Part shown: piece by piece, positions 50,900-59,817 of the stretch
How the letters are laid out: each line of letters begins with the position of its first letter
How positions within the stretch are numbered: position 1 is the first letter of the stretch
Source of the DNA: Spirochaetaceae bacterium
GTDB taxonomy: Bacteria; Spirochaetota; Spirochaetia; Treponematales; Rectinemataceae
Assembly (NCBI GenBank): GCA_025355995.1
Contig: JANXYQ010000067.1
Coordinates: 1-64,000 of the forward strand
Reading direction: 5' to 3'
Length of the DNA: 64,000 bases
The notes under the pieces: model-generated
What the model was told of the DNA's origin: nothing
The model's database searches: none
Seen by the model: only the letters and a program-made list of their open reading frames with translations
Translations under genes and position numbers: made by a program

Positions 50900-52090
50900 A
50901 TGACCCCCATCGGCGAACAGCTGCGCGCGGCGCGAGAGCGCAAGGGCCTCACCCTCGATCGCGTGGCGGACGAGACCAATATCGCGAAACGCTACCTGAC
51001 GGGCCTCGAGGCGGAGGACTTCTCGGTCTTCCCCGGCGACCCCTACGTAATCGGCTTCCTCCGCAACTACGCCGAGTACCTCGGCCTGCCTTCGGACGAG
51101 TACGTGTCCACCTACAAGAACATGAAGATCCAAGAGCAGCCGGTGCCCATCCTGGAGCTCATCCCGAGGCGCGGCCCTTCTCCCCTCGTCCTCGCCGCCG
51201 CGATAGGCGGCGCCGTCCTCGTCGTCATCATAGCCCTCGTCGCGACCCTGGGCCGGAAGGGCGCGGGTGCCTCCGAGACGGCGACGTCCCGCCGCTCGCC
51301 GGTGGAATACCGCGTCGAGGGCAGCGCCTTCGAGAAGCGCCTATACGTCGGGGACTCCCTCCTCGTGGCCTACGGCAACGAGAAGTACAAGCTCCTCGTC
51401 TCGCGCATCGACGACGCGGTGACACTCGAGACGCCGGTGGGGGCCTCCCGCCTCATGCTCGGCGAGGAGGGGACGATCGACCTCGACCGCAACAACCAGC
51501 CCGAGCTCAAGGTGCTCGTCAGCGACCTCTCCAAGAAGGACCCCACCAAGGGGGCCATCCTCCGCATGGAGTACAGCTCCGCCGACGCGGCGCTCAAGGC
51601 GGCCACCCAGGCGCCCAGCGCCCTGCCGGGCGCCTCCGATTCCGGCGACCAGGGTACCGCCTCCCCTACCGCTCCCGCGCCCGTTCCGGCTCCCGCGGCC
51701 GCCGTTCCCGCCGCGAGCGCCGCGGCCCCGACGGCCGCGCTCGCCGCCATCCCGGGCAAGCCCATCGTCCTCTTCGAGTCGCCGAAGACCACCTACCCCT
51801 TCGTCGTCTCGGTGACCTTCCGCAGCTCCTGCATGTTCCGCTACGAGGTGGACAAGCGCGATCGCGACGAGCGCTACTACCGCAAGGGCGAGACGGTGAC
51901 AGTCAACGCCAACAACAGCCTCCGGCTCTGGGCCTCGAACGCCCAGGCGGTCAAGATGACCGTCCAGGCCTCGGGCGGCAAGAGCGCCGACCTCGAGCTG
52001 GGCGGAGCCGGGGAAGTCGCCGTCAAGCGCATCGCATGGACGCAGGGAGACTCCGGCGGCTGGGTCCTCGGCGCCGCCGAAGTGGATTAA
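50900..52090 (+). CDS. RodZ-like helix-turn-helix membrane protein
   Basis: A 396-residue bitopic protein. The N-terminal HTH_25 domain (IGEQLRAARERKGLTLDRVADETNIAKRYLTGLEAEDFSVFPGDPYVIGFLRNYAEYLGL) is that of RodZ, the MreB anchor for cell-shape control. One transmembrane helix lies at about 98-115 (LVLAAAIGGAVLVVIIALVATL). The extracytoplasmic part has a first beta domain, an Ala/Pro-rich linker (about 245-285) and a DUF4115-type C-terminal domain (SSCMFRYEVDKRDRDERYYRKGETVTV...WASNAQAVKMTV). It is longer than E. coli RodZ by the extra domain. Start ATG 50900 with GGAAAGG; 19 bases after lolA. Confidence 0.85.
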   Translation: MTPIGEQLRAARERKGLTLDRVADETNIAKRYLTGLEAEDFSVFPGDPYVIGFLRNYAEYLGLPSDEYVSTYKNMKIQEQPVPILELIPRRGPSPLVLAAAIGGAVLVVIIALVATLGRKGAGASETATSRRSPVEYRVEGSAFEKRLYVGDSLLVAYGNEKYKLLVSRIDDAVTLETPVGASRLMLGEEGTIDLDRNNQPELKVLVSDLSKKDPTKGAILRMEYSSADAALKAATQAPSALPGASDSGDQGTASPTAPAPVPAPAAAVPAASAAAPTAALAAIPGKPIVLFESPKTTYPFVVSVTFRSSCMFRYEVDKRDRDERYYRKGETVTVNANNSLRLWASNAQAVKMTVQASGGKSADLELGGAGEVAVKRIAWTQGDSGGWVLGAAEVD

Positions 52091-52099
52091 AAGGGATAG

Positions 52100-53476
52100 A
52101 TGCGGTTCTGGATAGACCGGCACGGCTGCGCCAAGAACGACGTCGACGGCGAGGAGATATCCGCGCGCCTGGAGGCGGCGGGCCACTCCTGCGCCGATGG
52201 CCCCGAGGGCGCCGACCTCGTCATCGTCAACACCTGCGGCTTCATCGAGGACGCCAAGAAGGAGTCCATCGAGGCGGTCGTCGCCATCAAGGCAGCCTAC
52301 CCCGGGAAGCGCGTCCTCGTCGCCGGCTGCCTCGCCCAGCGCTACGCAGAAACGCTCGCCGCCGACCTGAGCGAGGCCGACGGCATCGTCGGCAACGCGG
52401 ACTTGAGCGCGGTGCTCGCGGCCGCCGAGGCCACCCTCGCCGGCGAGCGGCCGGTGCTCGTTCCCGAAGCCGCCCCCTCCATCGGGACCGTCCGACGCGT
52501 CAGGCGCTTCGATTTCCCGGGCACCGCGCACGTCAAGGCCACGGAGGGCTGCTCCAATTTCTGCGCCTTCTGCGCGATCCCCCTCATCCGCGGGAACCTG
52601 CGCTCGCGCCCCCCGGGCGAGGTCGTCGCCGAGTGCCTCGACCTCGTGGCCCAGGGCGTACGGGAGCTCGTCCTTATAGGCCAGGACCTGGGCTCCTACG
52701 GCCGCGATTTCGCGGATGCCTCGGGAGGCGGCGGCCCCTCGCGACTGCCCGAGCTCCTCGCCGCGCTCTCGGCCGCGGAGGGCGACTTCAGGGTTCGCAC
52801 GCTCTACATTCACCCCGACAACTTCCCAGAGGGCATGCTGCCGCTCATGGCGGCCGACCCCCGGCTCGTCCCCTATTTCGACCTGCCCTTCCAGCACGGC
52901 TCCGCGCGCATACTCAAGGCCATGAACCGGCGCGGCTCGAGCGAGCTCTACCTCGAGCTCCTCTCGCGCATACGCGGGGCGCTTCCCGACGCCGCGATCC
53001 GCTCCACCTTCCTCGTGGGCTTCCCCGGCGAGACGGACGAGGACTTCGACCACCTGCGCGAGTTCCAGGAGTCCGCCCGCCTCGACTGGGTCGGCAGCTT
53101 CGCCTATTCCCGCGAGGAGGGCACTGCAGCCTACGGGATGAAGGGCCGGGTAAACGACAAGACCGTCGCGACCCGGCGCGCCGCCCTCGAGGAGGCCCAG
53201 GAGCGCATAACGGGCGAGCGGCTGGCGCGCTTCGTCGGCCGCGAGCTCGACATCCTCGTAGAGGAGAGGGTCGAGACGGCTCCAGGCGACGCTAGCGGAG
53301 CCGAAGACGAGGCGAGCGGCCAGGAGGAGCTGTCCATCGGCAGGGCCTGGAACCAGGCCCCCGAGGTCGACGGCCTCACCGTCCTGCGCGGCAGCCACCT
53401 GCCGGGCTCCGTCCTGCGCGCGAGGATCCTCGCCGTGAACGGCGTCGATTTCGACGCCGCGCCCGTGGGCGCGTAG
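52100..53476 (+). CDS. rimO: ribosomal protein uS12 methylthiotransferase RimO
   Basis: A 458-residue radical SAM methylthiotransferase that modifies Asp of ribosomal protein S12. The N-terminal UPF0004 domain carries the three Cys of the auxiliary cluster (HGCAKN, NTCGFI, AGCLAQRY) and the radical SAM motif is EGCSNFCAFCAIP (CxxxCxxC). HGCAKN with Asp next (NDVDGE) and the presence of DLPFQHGSARILKAMNRRG and FLVGFPGETDEDF distinguish it as RimO-like rather than MiaB. A TRAM domain is at the C-terminus, with an acidic insertion before EVDGLTVL. Starts 9 bases after the RodZ-like gene and is followed 3 bases later by the helicase gene. Confidence 0.93.
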   Translation: MRFWIDRHGCAKNDVDGEEISARLEAAGHSCADGPEGADLVIVNTCGFIEDAKKESIEAVVAIKAAYPGKRVLVAGCLAQRYAETLAADLSEADGIVGNADLSAVLAAAEATLAGERPVLVPEAAPSIGTVRRVRRFDFPGTAHVKATEGCSNFCAFCAIPLIRGNLRSRPPGEVVAECLDLVAQGVRELVLIGQDLGSYGRDFADASGGGGPSRLPELLAALSAAEGDFRVRTLYIHPDNFPEGMLPLMAADPRLVPYFDLPFQHGSARILKAMNRRGSSELYLELLSRIRGALPDAAIRSTFLVGFPGETDEDFDHLREFQESARLDWVGSFAYSREEGTAAYGMKGRVNDKTVATRRAALEEAQERITGERLARFVGRELDILVEERVETAPGDASGAEDEASGQEELSIGRAWNQAPEVDGLTVLRGSHLPGSVLRARILAVNGVDFDAAPVGA

Positions 53477-53479
53477 CGG

Positions 53480-55720
53480 ATGGGCAACGCCCTCCCGCCC
53501 TACCTCGCGTCCCTCAACCCAGAGCAGCTCGAGGCGGTGCGCCACCAGGGCAGGAGCCTCCTCATTCTCGCGGGCGCCGGATCCGGCAAGACGCGCGTCA
53601 TCACGACCAAGATCGCCTATCTCGTCCGCGAGCGCGGCGTGGAGCCGGAGTCGGTGCTCGCCGTGACCTTCACGAACAAGGCCGCGAAGGAGATGCGCGA
53701 CCGCGCGGCCTCGATAGAGTCGACCTGTTCCCGCGCGGTGATGCGCACCTTCCACTCCTTCGGCGCCTGGTTCCTGCGCCGGAACGCCGCGGCGGCCGGG
53801 CTCGACCCGAACTTCACCATCTACGACGACGACGACCAGGCTACCCTCCTCCACGGGCTCCTGCCGCAGAACACCCGGAGCGAGTGCAAGGCCATGGTCC
53901 AGGCGATCTCCCGCGCCAAGGACCTGGGCCTCGAGCCGGATTCGCCGGATCTCTCCTCGGCTTTCTCGGACCCCGGCATGCGCAGGATCTACGACATGTA
54001 CGACAGGAAGCTCCGCAAGACCGGCAACGTGGACTTCGGCGACCTGATCGGCCTGCCCGCGCGGCTCCTGCGTGAGGACGAGGCGGTCAGGCGGCGCACG
54101 CGCCAGCGCTTCCGGGTCATCCTCGTCGACGAGTACCAGGACTCCAACGTCGCCCAGTTCGAGCTGCTGCGCCTCCTGGCGGGGACGGGCGACGCCGACG
54201 GGAGCGCCGGCGCCTACCTCTGCGTCGTCGGCGACGACGACCAATCCATCTACCGCTTCCGCGGCGCGGAGGTGCGCAACATCCTCCGCTTCCCCGAGAT
54301 CTTCCCGGGCACCGACATCATCAAGCTGGAGCGCAACTACCGGTCCTTCCAAAGCATCCTCGACGTCGCGGGCGACGTGGTATCGCATAACGCGGGTCGG
54401 ATCGGCAAGAAGCTGGTCGCCGAGAGGCTCGGCGGCGCCAAGCCCGCGCTGTCCCTCCTCGACGACCAGGACTCCGAGGCCGCCTACTGCGTCAAGGTCT
54501 GCAGGGAGCGCGTCAAGGCCGGCGGGCGATGGAGCGACGTGGCCATCCTCTACCGCACGAACGCGCAGTCCCTCACCTTCGAGAAGGAGTTCCCCCGCCT
54601 CGGGATTCCCTACCGGATAGTCGGCGCCTCGCGCTTCTACGACCGCGAGGAGGTCAAGGACGCCCTCGCCTACCTCGCCCTGCTGTGCAACCCCCGCGAC
54701 GAGGTGGCCTTCAAGCGCGTCGTCAACAAGCCTACCCGGGGGATAGGCGAGACGAGCGTCGACATCCTCCTCGAGGCGGCCGGGGGCGGAGCTTTCGCCG
54801 GCGGAGCTTTCGCCGGCGACCTGCTCTCGGCCTCCGCGGAGGCGGGCGAGTCCCTCAAGGGCAAGGCGCGCGCCGGGATCAAGGATTTCCTCGGCCTCGT
54901 CTCCGGCCTCGCCGGCCTCCTCGACGCGCCGGCCGCGGACGGGGAAACCCTCGCCCTCCTCGTCCAACGGCTGATCAAGGCTTCCGGCCTGGTCGAGTAC
55001 CACCGCGCGCAGGACGAGGTGGCGGGCACGCAGAAAGTGGCCAACCTCGACGAGATCGCGAACGCGGCGTCCCTCTATCCGCGCAGCCGCGAGGGCCTCT
55101 CCACCTTCCTCGAGACGATAGACCTCGACCGGTCCCTCGCCTCCGAGGAGGCGGCCGCGACCGACGCCGTGACGCTGATCACCATGCACAATACGAAGGG
55201 CCTCGAGTTCCCCGTCGTCATCGCGACCGGCCTCGAGCAGGGGCTCTTCCCCAGGGACGACGAAGAGGGCGAGGAGCTGGAGGAGCAGCGGCGGCTGTTC
55301 TACGTCGCCGTCACCCGCGCCAAGGACGAGCTCCACCTCACCTCCTGCCGCTGGCGCCGCCTGCACGGCAGGCTGTTCGAGACCGGGCCCTCCCGCTTCC
55401 TCTCCGAGATCCGAGGCGACCTCATCCAGGCGACGGCGGCGCGGCGCGCGGATGCGCGGCCCGTCGGGGCAGTCCCCTCGCCCTACGGCGCCCGCCCGCA
55501 GCCGGGCGTGCCCGGGCCGAGGCCCGGCGCGGGCCCCAGGGAGGCGAGCCCCTGGCGGGCGGGCCAGGCCGTCTACCACGACGACTACGGGTCTGGCGTG
55601 ATCCTCAAGGTGAGCCCCACCCCCAGCTCCGGCCCCCTCGTCGTCGTCCGCTTCGAGACGGGCAGGCAGGCGCAATTCTTCCCGAAATTCACCACGAAGC
55701 TCGAAATCCAAAAAGGCTGA
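53480..55720 (+). CDS. ATP-dependent DNA helicase of the UvrD/PcrA/Rep family
   Basis: A 746-residue superfamily 1A helicase used in DNA repair and replication restart. Motifs in order: Q-motif LNPEQLEAVRHQGRSLLILAGAGSGKTRVI (Walker A), TFTNKAAKEMRDR (Ia), FGDLI, VILVDEYQDSN (II), VVGDDDQSIYRFRGAEV (III), LERNYRSF (IV), TIHNTKG-like MHNTKGLEFPVVI (V) and RRLFYVAVTRAKDELHL (VI). The C-terminus has the Tudor-like segment (VYHDDYGSGVILKVS) that binds RNA polymerase in PcrA. Starts at ATG 53480, 3 bases after rimO. Confidence 0.93.
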   Translation: MGNALPPYLASLNPEQLEAVRHQGRSLLILAGAGSGKTRVITTKIAYLVRERGVEPESVLAVTFTNKAAKEMRDRAASIESTCSRAVMRTFHSFGAWFLRRNAAAAGLDPNFTIYDDDDQATLLHGLLPQNTRSECKAMVQAISRAKDLGLEPDSPDLSSAFSDPGMRRIYDMYDRKLRKTGNVDFGDLIGLPARLLREDEAVRRRTRQRFRVILVDEYQDSNVAQFELLRLLAGTGDADGSAGAYLCVVGDDDQSIYRFRGAEVRNILRFPEIFPGTDIIKLERNYRSFQSILDVAGDVVSHNAGRIGKKLVAERLGGAKPALSLLDDQDSEAAYCVKVCRERVKAGGRWSDVAILYRTNAQSLTFEKEFPRLGIPYRIVGASRFYDREEVKDALAYLALLCNPRDEVAFKRVVNKPTRGIGETSVDILLEAAGGGAFAGGAFAGDLLSASAEAGESLKGKARAGIKDFLGLVSGLAGLLDAPAADGETLALLVQRLIKASGLVEYHRAQDEVAGTQKVANLDEIANAASLYPRSREGLSTFLETIDLDRSLASEEAAATDAVTLITMHNTKGLEFPVVIATGLEQGLFPRDDEEGEELEEQRRLFYVAVTRAKDELHLTSCRWRRLHGRLFETGPSRFLSEIRGDLIQATAARRADARPVGAVPSPYGARPQPGVPGPRPGAGPREASPWRAGQAVYHDDYGSGVILKVSPTPSSGPLVVVRFETGRQAQFFPKFTTKLEIQKG

Positions 55721-55722
55721 CC

Positions 55723-56523
55723 ATGACAGAAGAAAGCGTTGTGCGAAATAGGTTGAGGCTGCTTCCCCCCATCCGCCGCAGCCGGCTGTGGCGGCTCTAC
55801 GCCGAGGACGGAAGGCGCTTCCTGGATTTCTGGATGGACGGCGGGCGCTCCCTGCTCGGCGCCAAGGGCACGGGCATAGGCACGATCGCCAAGGCGGCGG
55901 TGGACACGGGCCTCACGAGGCCCTTCCCCTCGGTGCGCGAGGCCCGGCTCGAGCGCGAGCTGCTCGCGCGACATCCCGGTTTCGCGGCCGTCCGCCTCTT
56001 CCTCGACGAGGGCCGCGCCGTCGCGGCCGCCTCGCGCCTCCTCGCGGCCGGAGAGAGCCTTCGGGTCATCATGCCCTTCGAGTCCTTTTATAGGACGCCC
56101 GTCCCCGCGGCCGGAGGCCTCGCCATGCCCCTGTTATGCTGCCCCGCGGTCCTCTCCCCGGCCGCCCTCCTGTTCGAGGACGCGAAAGCCGCGGAGGCGG
56201 TTCCGGGCGACCTGGTGCCGCCGCTCGCCCTCGCCTGCGCGCACCGCGCCCTCTGCGAGCTCGAACGCTTCGCCGTCGACTATAAGGAAAGCCTCTGGAG
56301 GAGGGTCGATCGCCGCCTCGGTCCATTCTTTGCTCGGAGCGGCCCCTACCTCTACACGCGCTCGGGCGCCGAGGCCTACGAGCGTCTATTCGCGGCGGCC
56401 CTAAGCGCGGGAGCCCTCCTCTCTCCCGATCCCGAACTGCCCTCGATTATCCCCGGCGACTTCGACGACGGGGAGCTGGCTAAATTAGCGGCTGCCCTCG
56501 CGGTCGCGCTCGAAAATGCATAA
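55723..56523 (+). CDS. half-length aminotransferase-like protein, unknown function
   Basis: A 266-residue protein that starts 2 bases after the helicase stop. The N-terminal part, RLWRLYAEDGRRFLDFWMDGGRSLLGAKGTGIGTIAKAA, recalls the start of class III aminotransferases (the G-x-x-x-D-x-x-x-G-x-x-x-x-G region), and LACAHRALCELER could match the helix following. However, the protein is about 60% of the usual length and I see no PLP-lysine motif, so it is either a degenerate member or a different family. Cytoplasmic, no signal peptide. Translation is likely coupled to the helicase. Confidence 0.55.
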   Translation: MTEESVVRNRLRLLPPIRRSRLWRLYAEDGRRFLDFWMDGGRSLLGAKGTGIGTIAKAAVDTGLTRPFPSVREARLERELLARHPGFAAVRLFLDEGRAVAAASRLLAAGESLRVIMPFESFYRTPVPAAGGLAMPLLCCPAVLSPAALLFEDAKAAEAVPGDLVPPLALACAHRALCELERFAVDYKESLWRRVDRRLGPFFARSGPYLYTRSGAEAYERLFAAALSAGALLSPDPELPSIIPGDFDDGELAKLAAALAVALENA

Positions 56524-56532
56524 CCGCCTTCC

Positions 56533-56562
56533 TTGACTCGGCTTCCTCGATCCCCATACTTA
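56533..56562 (+). promoter_or_regulatory. probable chemoreceptor gene promoter
   Basis: TTGACT (56533-56538) and TACTTA (56557-56562) with an 18-base spacer, or ATACTT with 17. The start codon at 56624 is preceded by AGGTGGGGG. Confidence 0.4.
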
Positions 56563-56623
56563 AGGTCGAATGAGCCAACCCGGGGGGACCCGCGAGCCGG
56601 CCCGGGACTAGGTGGGGGTTACA

Positions 56624-58213
56624 ATGAAACTGACCGTCGGGAGGAAGCTCGTCGCGGGATTCGGCCTCGTGCTGATCCTCATGATCGCCATCGCGGCGCT
56701 TGGTCTGAGCTCGCTCACCAGGTTGAAAACCTTGCAAGATAGCGGATTCGCGCGCTCGGTCGACGCGGTCCAGGCTGACCAGGCCACCGATATCCCCGAG
56801 AGACTGTACAAAATCATCGCCGATGCCGAGATCAATCGCGACCTCGCCGCGAGCGAAAAGCTCTTCGTCGAGCAGAAGGCCGCGGAGGCAAAGCTGCTCG
56901 ACAGCCTGTTCAAATCAGCCGACACCGACGTCGAGAAGGAAAGCGGCGCCGAAGCCAAGGCCCAGTTTGAAAAGATAACCGCCCTCTTCGAGGGCAGCAT
57001 GATGCCCCTCCTGAGGTCGACTACAGGCATGACGCCCGAGATCCAGGCCCTCGACGCGGAATTCGACAAGCTGAACGACGCGATGAAGCTGCCCATCCAA
57101 GCTATCGCCAAGTCGATCACCGACGAGATGACCGCCGGGGATCGGACTTTCGACTCGATCTTCCTCTCGACCCGCCTCGCCACCGCATTGATCAGCGTTG
57201 CTGCCCTGATTGCCGGGCTGCTTCTCGCGCTGGCAATCGGACGGGGGATCAGCCTTCCCCTTAACGCGATAGCGAGCCTGGCCGGCCTCGTGGCGAAGGG
57301 CGACCTCAGCTCGACCGCGGACGCGAAGCTGCTAAATTCGAAGGACGAGATCGGCGACCTCGCGCGCGCCTTCGACTCGATGGCCTCCCGGCTCAAGGAG
57401 GTGGTGGCCGAGGTCCGCTCTGTGAGCTCCGGGGTGGCTTCCGGCTCCCAGGCCATCAGCTCTTCCGCTCAGCAGATGTCCCAGGGCGCCACCGAGCAGG
57501 CCTCCTCGGCCGAGGAGGTCTCCGCCTCCATGGAGGAGATGGGCGCGACCATCAAGCAGAACGCGGACAATTCCCGGACCACCGACCAGATCGCGCGAAA
57601 GGCGGCCCTCGACGCCGAGTCGGGGGGGAAGGCGGTCGACGGCACCGTCTCGGCGATGAAGGAAATAGCCGGCAAGATCGGCATCATCGAGGAGATCGCG
57701 CGGCAGACCAACCTCCTGGCGCTCAACGCGGCCATCGAGGCCGCCAGGGCGGGCGAGACCGGCAAGGGATTCGCGGTGGTCGCCAGCGAGGTGCGCAAGC
57801 TAGCCGAGCGCAGCCAGCTCGCCGCGGGCGAGATCATGAGCCTCTCGAGGAAGAGCGTCTCCGTGGCGGGGGAGGCGGGGGGCCTGCTGTCCAAGATCGT
57901 GCCCGACATCAAGAGGACCTCGGAGCTCGTGCAGGAGATAGCCGCCTCGAGCGCGGAGCAGGGCTCGGGAGCGGAGCAGATCACCAAGGCGATCACCCAG
58001 CTCGACTCGGTTATCCAGCAAAACGCCTCCGCGTCGGAGGAGATGGCGGCGATGGCCGAGGAGCGGCCCCGGCCCTCCGCCAAGGAACCCGCCCGCGCCG
58101 CGATAGGGCCCGGCCGAGCCAAGCCGTCAGCCACCGCTCGCCAGGCGACCGCCATCGCGCCCGCGCGCGGCGGGGCCGTTAATTTCGAGGACGGCGAATT
58201 CGAGGAGTTCTAG
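56624..58213 (+). CDS. methyl-accepting chemotaxis protein
   Basis: A 529-residue transmembrane chemoreceptor. A first helix at about 10-30 and a second at 185-205 bracket a helical periplasmic domain of about 150 residues (four-helix-bundle type). A HAMP domain follows, then the signalling hairpin, whose tip reads [44 protein letters not shown], which binds CheA and CheW. After [11 protein letters not shown] the usual LxxQAxxL helix is missing and replaced by a Pro/Ala/Arg-rich linker, ending in FEDGEFEEF, an acidic F-x-x-F tail that could tether CheR or CheB. ATG 56624 is chosen over GTG 56612 because of the Shine-Dalgarno. The ligand is unknown. Confidence 0.92.
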   Translation: MKLTVGRKLVAGFGLVLILMIAIAALGLSSLTRLKTLQDSGFARSVDAVQADQATDIPERLYKIIADAEINRDLAASEKLFVEQKAAEAKLLDSLFKSADTDVEKESGAEAKAQFEKITALFEGSMMPLLRSTTGMTPEIQALDAEFDKLNDAMKLPIQAIAKSITDEMTAGDRTFDSIFLSTRLATALISVAALIAGLLLALAIGRGISLPLNAIASLAGLVAKGDLSSTADAKLLNSKDEIGDLARAFDSMASRLKEVVAEVRSVSSGVASGSQAISSSAQQMSQGATEQASSAEEVSASMEEMGATIKQNADNSRTTDQIARKAALDAESGGKAVDGTVSAMKEIAGKIGIIEEIARQTNLLALNAAIEAARAGETGKGFAVVASEVRKLAERSQLAAGEIMSLSRKSVSVAGEAGGLLSKIVPDIKRTSELVQEIAASSAEQGSGAEQITKAITQLDSVIQQNASASEEMAAMAEERPRPSAKEPARAAIGPGRAKPSATARQATAIAPARGGAVNFEDGEFEEF

Positions 58214-58221
58214 GCCCCGGC

Positions 58222-59766
58222 TCAGCTCGCCGGCGCATCCGAGTCGAAAGCGACGCCGCCTAACGCGTAGGCGGACTCGTCGACGCCGGCTCGAGCCTTG
58301 GCCGCCTCGTGCCTGCCTCGCGCTATCTCCGCGAAATCGAAGGAGCCGTCCGCCTTGGGTTCTGCGCCCGACCAGGCGGCGAGCTCCGAGAGGGCCTTGG
58401 CGGCCGCGCCGCCGTCCTTCGGCCTGGCGGCGTCGTCGACCGCGGAGATCGCCTCGGGCCTCACCGGGATGGGGGAATCCAGCACCGTCCGGTAGGCGAC
58501 GCGCCGCAGGTTCTCCGTCCGCGCGAGCTCGTTGCGGGAAGCCAGGCGCCTCGACCTGATGGCGGGAATCGCGAAGAAGAAGAGCGAGAAGGCGACCGGC
58601 ACGATTCCGAGGGCGATGCCCAGGAGGGCGGTCGGATCGGCCACCCCGGCGAACTTGCCGAAGAGCTGATGCGTGATGTAATAGAAGCCGTCCCAGCCGC
58701 GGACCGGGACCAGCCTGCCCGCGAACTCGCCGTAGATGCGCTGCATCAGCGGGTGGGCTGCGAGGGATTGGGTCAGGAAATAGGCCCCGAAGAGGAGATT
58801 CGCCCCGTTGAAGGCGCAGAAGGTGGCGTTGGCCTTCTTCGCGTTGGAGCTGAAGGGCGCGATGCGCCGCATAGGGACCGAGGAGCCATGCGTATGGTCG
58901 GCCCTATCCTTCCTCCGCAGCAGCGAGGGGAAGAAGTAGTAGATCGTCCCGCCCTCGGTCACCTCGGGGCTGCCCTCGAACTCGTAGAGGAAGCGGTTGA
59001 TCCGCTCCTCGGCCTGGAGCGGCCGGAGGCCCGTGAGCGTCATGAATTCGGGCATCGTGACGATGCCCTTGTTGGCCTGGGCGAAGGCTATGAAGGCCTT
59101 CTTCTCGACCGCGTCCCAGCCCGCGTCGGGATCGCCGTCGCCGAAGATGAAGGAATAGATGGCCTTGTATAGGGGCCGGCGCTCGGCCCTGCGGCCCGAC
59201 CTATTCGCCCGCTGCTCCGGCGTCATGAAGAGCTCGGAGTAGAACCAGATCCTGAAGATCGTGTCGAGGAGCCGGCCGGTGAGGAAGAGCCCGCCGAGGC
59301 CGCCGCCGCGATCGCTGCGGCTCGAGCGGCTGTCGCTGGAGTTGCCCGAGGCCGAGATGGCCACGGAGGCCAGGAGGGCGACTATCGCGAGGCCGATGAA
59401 GAGCACGAAGTAACCCACGAGCATCACGACGATCCAGGCCTTGAAGACGAGGGCCGCGACCTTGCCGGCCGCCTTCTTGAAGGCTTTCCAGGCCCGGGCC
59501 GCCGAGGGCCCGAGGCCCCGGTAGCGGCTTCGCATCCCGGAGGGAAAGGAATAGAGGATCTCCCCGGACTCGGTCACGCGCAGGCGCGCGCCGTACTCGT
59601 CGGAGACCGCCTTGACCTCGGCCTCGACCTGGGCCTTCGGCAGGCCCGTGAGCGCGACGAGATCCGTCGCGGTAGCCTCGCCCCTGCGTTTCCTGAAGAC
59701 GTCGACGAGCCTGTCGCGAACCTTGACCTCGTCGTAATCGTAGACTTTCTTAGCCGTGGCGCTCAT
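58222..59766 (-). CDS. membrane protein with two related winged-helix-like modules
   Basis: A 514-residue protein. Residues about 15-80 (VRDRLVDVFRKRRGEATATDLVALTGLPKAQVEAEVKAV, then LRVTESGEILYSFPSGM) and about 225-290 (KKAFIAFAQANKGIVTMPEFMTLTGLRPLQAEERINRFL, then PEVTEGGTIYYFFPSLL) share the same plan: a helix-turn-helix with TGL then a short hairpin with G-x-I-x-Y-x-FPS. Each is followed by hydrophobic helices (about 100-135, and 325-350 plus 385-410). The modules look like winged helices facing the cytoplasm. I know no function. ATG 59766 has GGAGGGAAG upstream. Convergent with the chemoreceptor gene (8-bp gap). Confidence 0.75.
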   Translation of the reverse strand: MSATAKKVYDYDEVKVRDRLVDVFRKRRGEATATDLVALTGLPKAQVEAEVKAVSDEYGARLRVTESGEILYSFPSGMRSRYRGLGPSAARAWKAFKKAAGKVAALVFKAWIVVMLVGYFVLFIGLAIVALLASVAISASGNSSDSRSSRSDRGGGLGGLFLTGRLLDTIFRIWFYSELFMTPEQRANRSGRRAERRPLYKAIYSFIFGDGDPDAGWDAVEKKAFIAFAQANKGIVTMPEFMTLTGLRPLQAEERINRFLYEFEGSPEVTEGGTIYYFFPSLLRRKDRADHTHGSSVPMRRIAPFSSNAKKANATFCAFNGANLLFGAYFLTQSLAAHPLMQRIYGEFAGRLVPVRGWDGFYYITHQLFGKFAGVADPTALLGIALGIVPVAFSLFFFAIPAIRSRRLASRNELARTENLRRVAYRTVLDSPIPVRPEAISAVDDAARPKDGGAAAKALSELAAWSGAEPKADGSFDFAEIARGRHEAAKARAGVDESAYALGGVAFDSDAPAS

Positions 59767-59817
59767 CTTCCCTCCGGTTGCGGTACCCGAACAGCGTAGT
59801 GAAAGGCGGCGCCTTGA

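Noticed and set aside
51341-55711. 1456-codon open frame on the minus strand, antisense to rodZ, rimO and the helicase gene
   Set aside because: It is the shadow of GC-rich codon use in the real genes; the product is low-complexity Leu/Gly/Asp/Arg/Val sequence with no motif, while the plus-strand proteins have complete family signatures.
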